The notes under the pieces were generated by a model. The model worked only from the letters and a program-made list of their open reading frames with translations. It did no database searches and had not been told where the DNA came from. Shown here piece by piece: positions 35,760 through 49,409 of a stretch of DNA of 64,000 bases. A program made the position numbers and the translations under genes. This DNA comes from Cheiracanthium punctorium (lineage: Eukaryota; Arthropoda; Arachnida; Araneae; Cheiracanthiidae): contig JAWZYV010012360.1 of assembly GCA_038373885.1 (NCBI GenBank), forward strand, positions 1-64,000, given 5' to 3'. Position 1 is the stretch's first letter. Each line of letters opens with the position of its first letter.

Positions 35760-36829
35760 ATTTTTTGAAAATTCTGACTACCCCTAACCCCTTAAGGCAG
35801 TGGTTGTGCTCTTTTGGTTACAAAATTGTAATTTAATTTTATCACTGAATTATTTAGATATCTGAAACATACTGCCAAAATTCATCTTATTTCTTCTTAC
35901 AAGTGTTTAAAAAATTAAGTCTGTTGATATTAAATAATTATCCGTTGCTCTTCTATTTCGACTCCTTGGCCATTGGTGGAGCTAAGACGTTTCTGTTTTA
36001 CAGTCTACATTCAAAGAAGAGACTGTTAATGATACCTCCCCCTGCAGGAGCAGAGTTGAACCTAATCGTTCTTCGGGGTTGTAACTTGCTTTGAAATAAG
36101 TGACAGTGACTTTAGCTGTTGATGCTCTATTTTAATTTCTTACAAGTTTAACCGGTACTTAAAATTCCTCTCGGTACCCTTTTTCCACGATTTGGTCTAT
36201 ATCAAACCTCTTTGGTGCCAAACATTCCCTTGCCCATAACCTTACAGGTTAGATTTTCAAAATATTACTAATCCTTATTCCCAACGATTTAAGGGTAAAA
36301 TGCAGTGAGCGGTGTTCACGGCTGTTTATTTTTCAGCAATTTTTTACACCTGATTCTGAAATTGTCAATTTTTCTTCGGGGTCTCGCTTACACACACTTA
36401 TTTTTGAAACATTTGTAATATAAATATATGAATGTTCCCCTGCCACGCCACCAGTCCAACTGCCGTTACTGTTCAGTATTTAAATAATAATTCTTGTGTT
36501 CAAATAAAATACTTTACAACCATTAGTTCTCAAAAATTTGTGTAATGCATTTTATTTTCCTTTTAATTTCATTAACACCTATTTAAAAAGTTTGAATTTT
36601 AATTTTAATTGTTGGTTTAATCAAAATACTTCTTTATCCATACAATCATTCAGAATAATCATAACCTCATCAATTATTGAATGAAAAGTGGCAACATATT
36701 ACAACAGTAAAGCCTTTCATAAACGTTTACTGTTCATTTACCTATGGTATGAAACAAAACTCGAAAATTTCGCATTTCGTGGAATTGCGGCAAAGAGTGT
36801 CAAGACGAATCACTTTAAATGCCCTTAAG

Positions 36830-36950
36830 TTTATTGCAGAAGAATATTTTTAGACACATTCTTCGAATTTTATATAAATTGCATTTAATTGATTTATTTC
36901 ACTAGCAATTATTTATACTGCGTTTACTCTTACAATATTTGAAATTAAAG
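36830..36950 (+). repeat. Interspersed repeat, copy 2
   Basis: Partner of 33,688-33,806, same orientation. The two copies flank the Kolobok-like element but are separated from it by unrelated DNA on both sides. Confidence 0.7.
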
Positions 36951-37279
36951 TATTTCCAAGCAATACCTATTTGACAGTTTTTCAATTCTGATTGATGATA
37001 CCATGCACTTGACAAAAATCAATTGCAGTTAGAACAGCATATTGCCACTGAACCAAGTAAACCAGCTTCAGTACTAAATCTTAATATTGTTAAATGTAAC
37101 ATCTCTGAAATACTTTCGCAACCAAGTTGAACTGGTTGACCTTTGGACCAATTTGTTTGTGCCAGGAAACTCTTTGCCGAGATAGAAGTAATTTTTCTTT
37201 GAACCAATTGGGTTTACCGTAATCCAGTGACATCAGACTATTTTGTAATCTAAGTAGCGGAAACGAGGGAGAGATGCTT

Positions 37280-37420
37280 TAGGAGGTATGGCTGGGTACC
37301 TAGCCCTATGATAACTTCTAATTGGCCAACCGCTGTCGTTCAAGAGCGAGACGACCCGTCGCCATGTCGGCTTTAGTGCGCACGCTTAATTATTCGTTCC
37401 AAGGCATGTGTTTCTTGTGT
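37280..37420 (+). other. CpG-richer patch with CCAAT-like motif and short ORF
   Basis: Against an AT-rich background this patch has several CG dinucleotides, an ATTGGCCAAC motif (an inverted CCAAT-type box, 37,321-37,330) and ATG TCG GCT at about 37,363 opening a 21-codon frame that ends just after GTTTACAG. It might be a promoter and first exon, or a repeat fragment. Nothing downstream confirms a gene. Confidence 0.2.
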
Positions 37421-40283
37421 TTACAGTGAGAAATTTTTTTTTCACACTGTCAAAACAGGAAAACTGTTAAAGCAGAAAAACTGTCAAAATAGGAAAATTG
37501 GCATTTTCCTATTTTTTTAATTGTTTGGTACATCATTACAACGCCAATAATAGCGGTGTATATTGAATATAAAGTTATTTCTATTTGCCAGCGATTACGC
37601 TTTCTGGCGAGAACTAGTAAATTTCTCCAGAATGTATTTTTATATGATAGCAGTTTTTAATATAAAACTTGTCTAAAGGGTCAAAATGGGGTACGGGTAC
37701 TACTGTGTCTCTACTGTTGTTCCTGTAAACGAGACTAAAACTGTGTAGCGTCATTACTAGAAATAAATGACTGAAATCGGAATTGAAATCCCTCTTTAAC
37801 AGAAAAGGACACTCATTGAATTAGTAATTACTATCTCATATTACATAGTTTAATTTAAAAATATTATTAAATAAAGAGACAAAAAAATCTTAATTTTATG
37901 CTGTTCAACTTCACACAAACTTCCTTTTAAAATGCTTCAGCTACATTTTAAAATCCATAATTGACAGGAAGGGCAGCTATGTAAAGAAATCAAGGAAGAT
38001 TTAGTTTTTAGTTCAATCGTAAAACATCTTATTGCTATTAAACACGTATGCACTGTCGTTTTAACTCTTTTGGCTATTATATGATATAAACAAAGTAGCG
38101 AAAAATTAAAGTGACAAGGCATTCTAAGGTAGTTGCAAATGCATGACATATAATCCCTGTTACTATAGACGGAAGTCCCGTTTCAAACGTAAAAGCCTAA
38201 TTCGTAATTTAATAGAATTTTCCTATTTAACTAAACATACAAGGAACAACCGAAATGTTTGCTATTTGTAAATGGGACGCTTCTAATATGTTACCTTATA
38301 TATATGGGAACGGTCCCTACTTTGATGAAAAAAAAACATGACTGATTCTACAAAGAGTTTTTGCATGGCAGAAAACTCTGGTCAAATTGTGCCTCAGGGA
38401 GCGAAATGACATGGAGTCGCATTTGTCAAGGCATTACTCTTGGTGCAGCGGGTCGTGTTCCAGAGTAGCCAAATGTTATGGGATAAAATAAGTTTATTTT
38501 GGAAGCCTCTTGCATTTTAAATACATTTCAACTGAAGTCATTACCGAGATTATTCGTTACTGCTTCTCTGTACTTAATTCGTTAGCTCATTTCGTCAATA
38601 ATTATTCGAGTATTAAATGATGTTTGATTTTAAAAGATATTTATTTCATCCTATTTTTTTTTTCTTTATTACTAGTAAAAGTAAAGAAAATATCTGTTTA
38701 GATATAATGGTTTTACCGCTGTTAGCTTTTATATAAACTATTACATGAGTATTATTAGTTTACATTTTGAGTAAAGTAATCCAGTTCTTGTAATCCAAAA
38801 ATTCTGCAATCAAATGTTGTCAATAAATTTAATGGCTGTTGATTAATTTTGAACATAAGTAAAAGAAATTTCACATAAAATGAATATGTGACTCACACAC
38901 ACAAAAGATAAGAGTATGAATAAGAGTATTTCAATGACCATTTTGTTTATTATTTACACCATACGTAGTTGACATAGCTGTTTAGATATAATGGTGTATA
39001 AATATCTACATTTGTTTAGCTTTGATTTTTCTCGTTTTAAACTTGAAAAGTGAAAAAAATAAAATTTATGAAATTTCGGAAAACCTTATTTCATTTTCTT
39101 TAAATTCTGTGCTATTTCACTATTTTGTAATAATATTAAATATTTTTATGATAATTTCTAATTAGTGCTTTGAGCTCGAATTCCGCCACAGAAAACTAAG
39201 CAAATATACATAATAAATCCGATTTGCATTACTGCACAATTTAATGCAGTAACTATCATTTTAAAAAGGTGACAATATTTGATTTGAGTTATTACATATG
39301 CTTTATGCTTTATCATTAAAAATAATTCCTTACGTAGAAAAGCTATTTGATATATTTTCAGGAAAATAAACATCTAAAAGAAAATGCAAAGTGAAATAGG
39401 TACAAAGTGCATTGCATTCTGATTCCTCTTACTCTCCACAGAATTCACAGTTCGAAGCGTAAAGAGCGAGCAAATAATTCAATCGGATCTTTCCTACTCT
39501 ATCACGTTCAGTTGAACGTGCGAAGAACAACCGAAACGAGGGTGCAGCGTTTGCCCTTTGTAAATGCAGCGCTTCTGAAAAGCTACCTTTAGAATAAACA
39601 GATCGCTCCATCTTCCGACTCGAAAAAATAAATAAAAACGGAGAAAGACTGCTTCGCTGACATAAAGCATCGTTGCATTGTAGGGAAGTCTTGTTAAATT
39701 ACGCTCCAGGGAGCAGAAGATAAACTTAGACAAGAAGTTGCACAGTTGTTGCGATAGTATTTACTTGTGTAGTGCTTCGTGTTTTGGCGTTGTCAAATCA
39801 GATGCGGATGAGTAAGCTCATTATCATAACTAATGTGCATTAGAAAAATATTATGTCATGAAGATCATTTGAAAAATATTTGACTTAAATAGTTCACTGA
39901 TTCTCATGCATTACTTTAATATGTTTATGTCGTAGATTGTTAACGAACGAGAATATACATCGACATTCCGCTGCATTTAATTTTGCAAGTAAAAATACTG
40001 GTGCATATTTAGTCATTATACAGGTTGATTCAGAAAAATTAAGAAAAAGTTTAAGATGTTGTAATACACAAAAAACAAACAATTAAAATCAATGAGTGCA
40101 TATGAATGAAAACCGCAACAGGTCGCAATGTTATAAAGGTCCAAACAGATGTGTAGTAGACGAACACTGTAAAGACTGGCTGGTGTATTCACCGTTGTCT
40201 TATTTTATTTAAGGTTTCTTCCTCTTTCTTGAATCACATCTGCTTCCATGTTACTGTTCTTCTTCCCATGGCTGGCAGGATAT

Positions 40284-40461
40284 ACAGGCTACAGCCGGAA
40301 AAAAACATTTTGGTCACATCCATTTGTACTCGAAGAGTCATTTGACTTAGTAGGTATGACTATTTCAATCAGGGTATTTTGTACCAAGAAGATCACATAG
40401 CCTTCATTACATGGCTTTTCGAGTGCAAGGGATGTAACTAAAATGTCAGTTCCTTAGCCTG
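40284..40461. mobile_element. TA-flanked MITE, 178 bp
   Basis: Ends CAGGCTACAGCCGGAAA and, reversed, CAGGCTAAGGAACTG are inverted repeats that continue as ACATTTTGGTCACATCC / ACATTTTAGTTACATCC and ACTCGAAGAG / ACTCGAAAAG. TA flanks both sides (40,282-40,283 and 40,462-40,463). The size and TA target fit a Tc1/mariner-type MITE. No coding capacity. Confidence 0.85.
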
Positions 40462-40463
40462 TA

Positions 40464-43251
40464 GATCTCGTTAGCCAAATTTTCTTCCGAAGTATTAGAA
40501 AAGAGAAATGCTGCTTTAACCTTAGTAGAGAAGTCTTTTACTTTCAGTCCTTGCACTCCTTTGTGCAAATTATTTCATTTACGAATACTAATATATATGC
40601 ATATCACTTTCCTTTCCATATTTTATATCTAGACGAAAGTAAAAAAAAGGTTTAATTATTTTCCTCGTTTCATCATATTAAATTATCACTATGAACAATT
40701 TTTATGTGTAATTTTTGTTTACTTAACTAATAAAACTTAGCCTAATAACTAAAATAATAAACTAATCAAGTGTCAATTGTGCATCTGGGATAAAAAAAAC
40801 ACCAAAATAGTCATTTCTTCATTATTGCCAAATTCATGTAATCTTTTAAATATTTATATATATTTATTAAAGTTTTCAGCATTTTTTTATACTATTATTT
40901 CAGATGTGTAGTTTTCATATCTAAAAGTTTTTATTGAAGTATTCATTTTTCTATGACTTATTTTTTTACATATTTACTTTTAATGTAAGTGTTTTCTTTT
41001 AGGTTTAGTGTACCTGTACAAATAATGCAGTTTTCTAAAAATATTTTGCACATTTCATAGATGAGAAACTCTATAAGCTCGAATGTTTGTTTATAAAATT
41101 TTCATGGTTTATTGTTCTATTCAGGAAATTTATAAATTTTATCTTGTTAGTTAAGCGCAAAAGTATGTTTGTTAACTGCATGGCAAACACAGATTTTGAA
41201 ATATGCATTTAGCAGATTTTAAATTATCTTTTAAGCAAGCGTTTTTAAAATTGAAATATAAATTATTAGATTCTATACAACGATAAAATTTGTTATCTTT
41301 CCTGAAATTCTAACTGCGCATTTTTTTTTCAAATATGTTTACGTATACAAATAATTATCCTCATTCGTAGTAAACATCTCTCTATAGAAATAGATAAATA
41401 AATGAAACAAATATTAAAGAAAGATCCTATAGCAAAATTGCTGTAAATACACATGCTGTCTAATATGGAATTATTTACATTATTACTTATATATTATGTG
41501 ATACGTCCTTTTAATGTTCAATTAGTCTAACCTCAATAACTGTAAAGCTGTTGTTTTTGTGCATGTTATGCTATTTTTTTTCGTTATCCAATTTGATCAA
41601 CGGCACTACTTATATTTTATACAATTATATCTGTTATATTATTATTTAGGTACAGGATGCGTTTAACTGTACAACTTTGGCAAGAAAAAGTAAATGCTAC
41701 TCACTAAAGAAAATGTCATTTCGAGTCAAGCTAGTCGTATATTTTCGTAATAAAACTATTAATTGCTATACAGTGTCTGCTAGAAACTAAAATTTATTTA
41801 AGACCTAGAGGATATAATCATTTTTATCACATTTATTATTTAAGACATTTTTGGTATGAGAGACAATTTTGCTATCATAGACGTCAGGCCAAACAGAACG
41901 GATCGCCAAGAAGGAAGCATTTAAATGAAGTAAAATTTGCACCATAATTTCAATAAAGAATGCAAAATAATACGTTATTTTCATCTCAACACGTTTTACT
42001 TTAAAGTTATTATGTTTGCTAGATACCTTATGCTATTCTACGCATGTAATAATTTACTTTCGTGCAATGTCAATACCTCAATTTCATTAAAAAAATCTTT
42101 TGAGTTTACTCTGAATAAAATGATAGGTCTCTAAGTACAAAAAGCAAGTAGACCAAGGTAGTTGGTAAACTTATTAATTATTGTTAGTCTTTTGCAGGGA
42201 CAATTACAGTTAATTGAATGAAATATTTTTATCAAAATAAGAGTGTACATATATTTCTTATAATAATGCATACTAACCAGAGTTATTCTTGAATAAATAG
42301 TTATTTTTTAAAAAATAATTGAATACCAGTTTTAATTTTTAATCTGTCGCAATGGAAATGGTAGCGTGTACTTCATGTGTATCAACCAAAGGAAAATGCA
42401 TGAACGCATTTCAAGTTTACATTTAACGGACATGAAACTTATTCTTGCAGCATTTTTTCTTTTTGAAAACAAAGACCAAATCAAAAATTCAGACAACCGT
42501 GCTCATGATATTCTTTTCCCCCTAAGAACGTAAAATGTTTTAATAAAATGATGTTTTTAGAAGAATGTGGCAAAATCTGACACTTATTGATTTAAGAAAA
42601 ATAGTCAGATATTCGAAAGGAAAATGGTTTTAAACGATAAAATAAATTTTACACGAAACTTATCATTACGAGCTGGAGCAACATCTAATGGAATGTTATG
42701 GAGAATCTATAATTTTTAATCCTGATATGCTATAATTGAATCACTAAGAAATAAAAACCATTAATTAATTAAAATATGTATTTCAATTCTTTTTTTATGT
42801 TTTCTTCATGTGACTGCCAGAACACATTTCAATGAAATGTAGTAAAATTTCATCCCAAAAGAATACAATCAGTTCGATGAATTATTTCATCTTGCTTAAT
42901 ATTTTATTATATATGAAACGTAAAATAATGTATTTTGAAGAGAAAATTAGCTTAAATGAATCACAAAACTTACAGACTATCTTTATCAAGCGTAAATTAT
43001 TTGTTTTCCATTTTGAAAAAAAAATGGTATCGTTTTTTTAATACCTCTTTGCTTGTGATAAATGCATCTTGTGATTAATTTGCAATCTGTACGTGTTTGG
43101 CGGAGTGAATTAACTAGAGATAGGTAATCATTGTTCAAAAAATTTGTTATTTTTTATGATTTTGAAACAATTATTATTTTTTGTTGTCTGGTGGGATAAC
43201 TTCCATTTTTGTCTGAATTTTTTATGGAAAAAAGATCGTCAATCTAGTATT
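40464..43251. other. Unannotated AT-rich stretch
   Basis: No repeats matched elsewhere in the window and no coding region with a domain. The ORF at 41,937-42,134 (65 codons) has no recognisable family. Confidence 0.5.
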
Positions 43252-46059
43252 CCAACTGAGTGGTAATTAAGAAGTAATGTCCTATAGCACACTATTACTT
43301 ACTTTTTTCCATCTCCGTATCGGTACTTTATCAGCTATATAAGAATTAATTTGTTCGTTTATTGAGTTTAAATATCGATGTTTATCACATTTTAAAGAAA
43401 TTAGTTACCCCCGAATGTTTCTAGAAACATTTCCTATTCTTTTTGCTTGACACTTAGTGGGATCTGAAAAAGAAGGCATGGCATTTCTGGTAACAGGATT
43501 ACGGAAGGATTTTGTGGAAAACAGAATATTGTTAAATTAGGTAGCATTTTGCTCCAGACATCTTGAAACCGAAACTGATATTTAAAATATAAATGTGTTT
43601 CTTTTGCTTTGCTCTTTATTTCACGTTACTTTTCACAATTTTGGCAGTGAGTTACATCTAATATCATATACAACCTACTAAAGGAAATGTTCTTCTAATA
43701 CCGGAAAAGTACCTGCGAACACATGTTCTTTCACCTGCATAATGAAATAACTGAATGGAGACTGTAAGATGAACTAGTAAACTAAAACGTTTTATGTGAC
43801 AGTTTTTTTATGCTTACATGGACGCGCTTTTTCAATTAAAAGAACATATTTAGGAAAAAACTTCTTTTTAAAAATGAATACATGTAAAAATATGACTGCA
43901 TCATACCTGCTTGGGTTTGTTGTACTCGTCGAGCAAATGCAATTAGTTTATTTAAAATTTAAGGGTTCTATGAATAAACCACTATTTAAGCTCTTTAATT
44001 TTTAAACAACGAACATTGGTTCAGATCTATGAAACCAATTTGCCAGATCCTCACTTAAATAGTTTCTTTTAGATGAAATATGAATGTAACTTAGTTTTTT
44101 TGCAATTGTTTTAGAAATTTATCCGTTTAAGCTAACATATCCGGATTAGGTAAAAAATTATTCCGTAAGCTAATCCTAAAGTGCTGTGGTTGCACAAATT
44201 GATTTCAATGTCCAACTGCTTTCTGTTGGTCTCTCTTATATGAACATATTTAAAAATATTACATTAATTTTACAAGACAAATCCCACTAAAACATAGTAA
44301 CGTCCTTTAATTGACATAAAATGCTATCGGCATAAAGAAAAAATGTTGCTCGGATAAAACCTTTTGACACTGAGGAAGAAAGGCTTCGATTGTCAAAATT
44401 ATTACAATGTACTTGATTCATGCATGTTTACTAGCTTTAATGAATTTTTTCCTCCTATATGATAAAAATATTTTTTTTTCGTATGAAAAGGAAAAATAAC
44501 ACTTGTTTACGTAAAATATCGTTTATGCAGGAAGTCTCAATAGAATATTGTATCAAAATACATTTTACTATTTTTTTAGAGGAGAATTCACTTTACACAT
44601 GAAAAACTACAAGATAGTCACAAAAAAAAATAATTTTTTTCCTTGTTGCTTGGGAAAACTGTATATTTGTTCCGAATGAAAATTATATTTTTTCCGTATA
44701 AAAAACTCTTCTTATAGCAGTTTTATGCCTTGTATTATTTTTGTGGACTGTGACGATTATTTTAGAAATATTTAAGAATTATGCCAAGTTTCGGATTTTT
44801 TCCCCAATGAAATCAAGTGTTACAGTGCGGGTATACCCAGTATGTTGAGCTATAAATAAAAGCTTCGGGATGTAATGCGAAATGAAAACAAAAATTGAGT
44901 ATTTAACCGAATATCACGGTTTTCACGTAATTTTAATTACAGCTTTGATGGAGCTGTAATTAAGCGGCAAGCCAGAAACTCGGCGGTAGTTACGATACAT
45001 TACACAGAGATGTGAGCAAGTAAATGTCAAAAAATTTCATGCTACGAGTCACTGCACCGCCCTGTGAAAAAAAAATTTCTGCAGCTGTAAATAATTACCT
45101 CTTTTTGACATTTCACATAATTTTTTTTTCTATTCAACGATTTCCTCCTAACTTATTGTTATTTCTAACAAGTTTAATTCCCGTATTACTATATTTGCAT
45201 ATTGTTAAATTACGCATTAAGTCTGCTGTTATAAGATACATAACATTTCTTATTCGAAAACAAATAATATCATACATTATTTATACCTTCTAATATGTTT
45301 TCACTCTGTGAACGGTAGTCGTAAATTGCTCGGAAAACGCACAAAGTTTGTGCAGATACAGCAGGCTCTAGGCAAAAGATTTCTGATCCGTTTGATTTGT
45401 GGCCTTTCGTCACCATCTGATATTGAATGTTTTTCGAAGTAAGGTTCCTTTTCCAGAAATAAGCCTGGAGATATAAGGATTTGTATGCCAGAATTCGGCG
45501 AATATCTATGGACGTTTATTTGCCAATTCATTTGAAATGCGACACAGCCATTTGTCCACCAAATTATATATATAGAGAGAGAGAGTAGGGGGTAGGAAAA
45601 CTTATGTGATCTTTATATCCAAACCCATTTTTAATTTCAGCACCATTTTCCCCTACGTTGTTGTTGAACAAGTTTGTAAAAATTAATATTCAAATTACAG
45701 AATTCCTTTCCTTCAGATACAGAATGGATAAGTAGCTTGCACACTCATATATTCTTCACAACAAAAAGAGGCTTAATTAAATAAAAATAAAAATTATTTC
45801 AAATACACAGATTCGTTCCCCATTTTTCTAAATAAATGTGCGAAATTTGTAGCTGATTGTTCTGACAGTCTAGATTTGTGTTAAAGCATAAACTCACAAG
45901 CATTCTTTCTATTGTAAATCTAAGTAGGTAAATAGATAGATGACTAACAATTTTTCTTTGAAAATGATTATTAACCTACTTTTTCTGAATTGTAGGTTAT
46001 ACTTTTTCAAAAATAACGTTTGGGGAGAAGTTCTACCGAACTTTGATCTCCAGTGTGCA

Positions 46060-46960
46060 ATTTCAGTCGTTAGTCAAATGCACATACACGCTTGTTCGAA
46101 CTACACACACCCTCATCGTGACTGTGATAGAGGGGTCGATACACTACTCAATAGAGAGTCAACTAAAACCTGATGAACGATGTGCCATTGCGAGCTGTGT
46201 TGCCACGCTTTGTTCCGCCAACAAATACCACAGTCGTTGTTGTGAAGCTTGTCCGCCACACTAATCCCCTTTTCGCTAGAGAATCAAGTAAAATCTGATA
46301 AACGATGTGCCGTAGCAAGCTTTGTTGCCACGCGTTGAGGACTTACCTATGCAGATTTTGAGGTCGAGGGTCACTACTGCCAGGCTTTACTGGCACGTGT
46401 CTTGGACGTTGAATTTGCGAGAGGATGGAGTGCCATCTGTCGTTGTGGTTTGCTGGTCTGTCTAGATTTATGAATGAAGGGAAGTCAATAGTGGAAAACA
46501 GACTTCACGATTTATCCAACTGGACAAAAGTCATCCACTTTATAAGCCATTAAATACTAAAGTGTAGTGTTTCACGATCGATTCGATCACGTGTTCATTA
46601 TATTTCTTTATTATGGTTCGCAAAATTACCATCTTGCAACTAAACCATTATCGGACATGCTATCTACTTTGCATTTATTATAAAGCATAATGAAAATCCA
46701 GCATTAAATGTCTAGATAGGCTATGTAAAATTTGGCTCTATTCTTAACAATGTTGCACAGCAGCAGGAATTACTTACTCGACAATAACTTAGAACTGAAG
46801 CGACTTTATAGCTATTTTTTAAGAACAATAGTGTTCAACTTTGTGTACTATCACTTTACTACATTTGTATTTTATACATACATATATCATAAAGTGTAGC
46901 CAATTGGATTCATCAGCTTGAATATTAAAGCAAAACGTAATAAAATATTAAGTAATACTA
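46060..46960. other. Copy B-specific segment of unknown origin
   Basis: It replaces the LINE-containing segment of copy A. It contains an imperfect direct repeat: GATGAACGATGTGCCATTGC (~46,161) and GATAAACGATGTGCCGTAGC (~46,296), each followed by a TGTTGCCACGC motif. It is GC-richer than its surroundings up to about 46,460. No ORF with a domain was found. It is probably a transposon fragment. Confidence 0.45.
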
Positions 46961-47458
46961 ACTAAATTACGCAATGAATTTATTATTTTTAAGTATGTAT
47001 GCTGAAATAATGGAAATATGAAGGTAGAGAGCTGCATAGATGCCTCGTCTATACTAGAATATTTCGACGAATTAAGTTTTCGGAGATATTTTTCAAAGCC
47101 ATTTATTTTACATTCAGCAAAAACGAGTTGTTAATGGGTACTTCTATCCGTATAAAGAATTGTTTGCGATATACTATCCTAGAGCTTAGACTTTCAAAAC
47201 TCCAGACGAAAAAATTCCGTGCTATGCAAGTCGAAAAGCTCAATTGACTGATAGAACTTAGCATAACATTTTAATTATTTTTTAAGAATTGCAAAATATT
47301 GTTCTTTTCAACGACGAAGCGGTTTTAATGACCTTAAAGATCGCAAAAAAGAGTTGCAAACATATTGTTAAAGGGGGGGAAAAAGTTATGTAACTTATCA
47401 AGCGCATCAAACGGATCATCTGTTGCAATAACAAGGACAGTTTAAAAGTTGCAATTTC

Positions 47459-47459
<1 letters not shown>

Positions 47460-47506
<47 letters not shown>
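47460..47506. repeat. (AT)n microsatellite
   Basis: About 23 AT units; the matching place in copy A (~4,691) has only about six, so it expanded after the duplication. Confidence 0.95.
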
Positions 47507-47509
<3 letters not shown>

Positions 47510-48756
47510 TTTTTTTTAAATTGTTTTGTTATGGAATTTCTAAAACTACTTGAATGAGAAATCAACAAGTTATTGTACTCACAGCACCAATTAGACTCAA
47601 TATAGGAAAAGTTAAATAAAAATGTTAAATTCAACGAAAAAGGATTAATGGCTCAGTTAAAGACCGTAATTTTTATACAATATTCTATTAAAATACCATT
47701 ATTGAATTTCTATTTGCTGCTCCTTTTTATGTGCTATTTGAAAAGAATAAAAACTATCCATTGGATTTTTTTTACTCTTATTAAACTCTTATTCGCTGAC
47801 AACTTTTGAAAAATTTAATGGATTTAATTAATGGCGTTTAAACTTTTGTCATGAAGAACTTTTTTTTATAAGGAAAAAAACAACTTGCAAGCATTTTCGT
47901 GAAGAAGAATTAATAAACTCGTCCGTAATCCGAAATATTTACTTCTCTTTCAATTATTTTCTTTATTTAAAACAAAAGAAGGGGGGATTTTTCTAAAAAT
48001 AAACCGCAAGCGCTTGTTTATTTCAATAAGTATTGCCAATAAGTACTGATACAAAAGATAATACTGTAATTTATCGGAAAACCAAGCCTTTAATAAGATT
48101 TTCTTTCAACTTGAAATGTTTGCTCTTTATTTACATAATGAACCGAAGCTCGTAAATAAGACTGATTCTAAAGGTTTTGCTTGTTTGCATAATCAAGAAA
48201 TTTATTTTAAACATTTATACAACTAAACATAATGCGTCTGTTTTTGAATAAGTCAAACTATGTGAGATTATTAATTTAAAAGTTTTGACGAATGAAAGCG
48301 TTTCTATCTAAAATAAATATTTCTATAATTTTAAATTTTTGTAATTAATGTTAAAGACTGTATTTTCGAGATATTTATTAAAACTTTAATGCTGTTCTTT
48401 TTATTTGCTAGCTTTTGTTTCAATAATAATTTTATTATGTTATTATATTACAGTTTCTGTGGTAAAAAAATAAGTGAATGGGTCAAAATGAGTTATTTTA
48501 TTAGATAAATGTATACAATGTTCTGTAAATTATAAATTTTTAGAGATGATGTGCTTCCGTATGTTTTAATATGGGATATATTTTATGTTAATCAGGATAA
48601 AGTTTAGAAGCATAGATTATGCAATTTTATCATATGTAAACAGATCAATTGTGTGATCAAAAAATTAGAGTGGTGTAACCCACCAAATTGCTTGGAGATA
48701 TATTACCAAAGTCTTTCAAACTTAGCGAGTGAGTACGGAAATTCTAATTTTGCACC

Positions 48757-49409
48757 TGTAAAGAAGTTAATTAGTTAGGCTGTTTTAAATTATTAACACT
48801 GCGTTGTGATACTTGATAATCCAGGTTCATTGTAGTAAAATAAAAAGACGGTAAATACTGAAAAACTATTTTATTAAAAATATACTATTGAAACATTATT
48901 ATAACGGGCGGTGGTGGCTCAGCGAAAATAAAATGACGTCCTATATGGACAGTGAAATTAAGGTGGAATGACTTAAAAATTACGCCAGCACAGAATTACA
49001 TATTGGCGAGAACAATAACTTGGCCGAGATTAATAACGCCAATTCCAGAGCAACCCTAAAAGTTAATACAATAAAATTACAATGACGTAATCGCGAGATA
49101 ATAATTTTAAAGACGTCGGAATGGCAAGAAATACTAACTTACGCCAGCAGGATGCCAAGAGGGCAATCACAAAGTACGTTGATTTTGCAAATGGACGCAA
49201 TGAAATCTATTTTTAGCACAACGACGCTAGAATGAAGAGACAAAAACAAAAAGAATAGTGCATACGGCAAAAGCGAAAATACTGATTTAAAAGCCGAAAT
49301 AGCAGAAAAATGAAAACAGAAGTGATTTAGAATTCTTGAATTTGGATAGATTACATTAAAGAAAGCCAAAGTAAATGATTATTAAATTAGATATGTGATC
49401 TCCATCACA
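48757..49409. mobile_element. Solo LTR, 653 bp
   Basis: Begins TGTAAAGAAG and ends CTCCATCACA, so TG...CA, and is flanked by the 5-bp duplication GCACC (48,752-48,756 and 49,410-49,414). Copy A near 5,883 has the empty site with no inserted DNA. No internal coding region remains, which fits recombination between two LTRs. It does not resemble either LTR family elsewhere in the window. Orientation cannot be fixed because TG...CA is symmetric. Confidence 0.85.

Larger units (their letters stand above)
34533..35791. mobile_element. Kolobok-like DNA transposon, non-autonomous
   Basis: Perfect terminal inverted repeats GGGGTTAGGGGTAGTCAGA (19 bp) are each flanked by TTAA (34,529-34,532 and 35,792-35,795). 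TTAA target duplications are made by piggyBac and Kolobok elements; the GGGG start and the transposase remnant inside favour Kolobok. A further inverted pair, GTGCCTGATCGAAGC near 34,820 and its complement near 34,950, lies inside the left half. A 45-base A run sits near the right end. At 1,259 bp it is far too short to be autonomous. Confidence 0.85.
35796..40283. other. Unannotated stretch
   Basis: No convincing gene. Contents: a repeat shared with 33.7 kb (36,830-36,950), a CpG-richer patch (37,280-37,420), and two weakly similar blocks at about 38,216-38,420 and 39,484-39,720. Those blocks share AACAACCGAAA, then TTTGTAAATG, then CGCTTCT and GGGAGC, which suggests one old interspersed repeat. 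Confidence 0.45.

Noticed and set aside
34533..35791. Assignment as a piggyBac element because of TTAA
   Set aside because: The ends start GGGGTTAGG and not the usual piggyBac CCC(T/C) pattern, and the internal frame resembles a Mutator/Kolobok-type protein instead.
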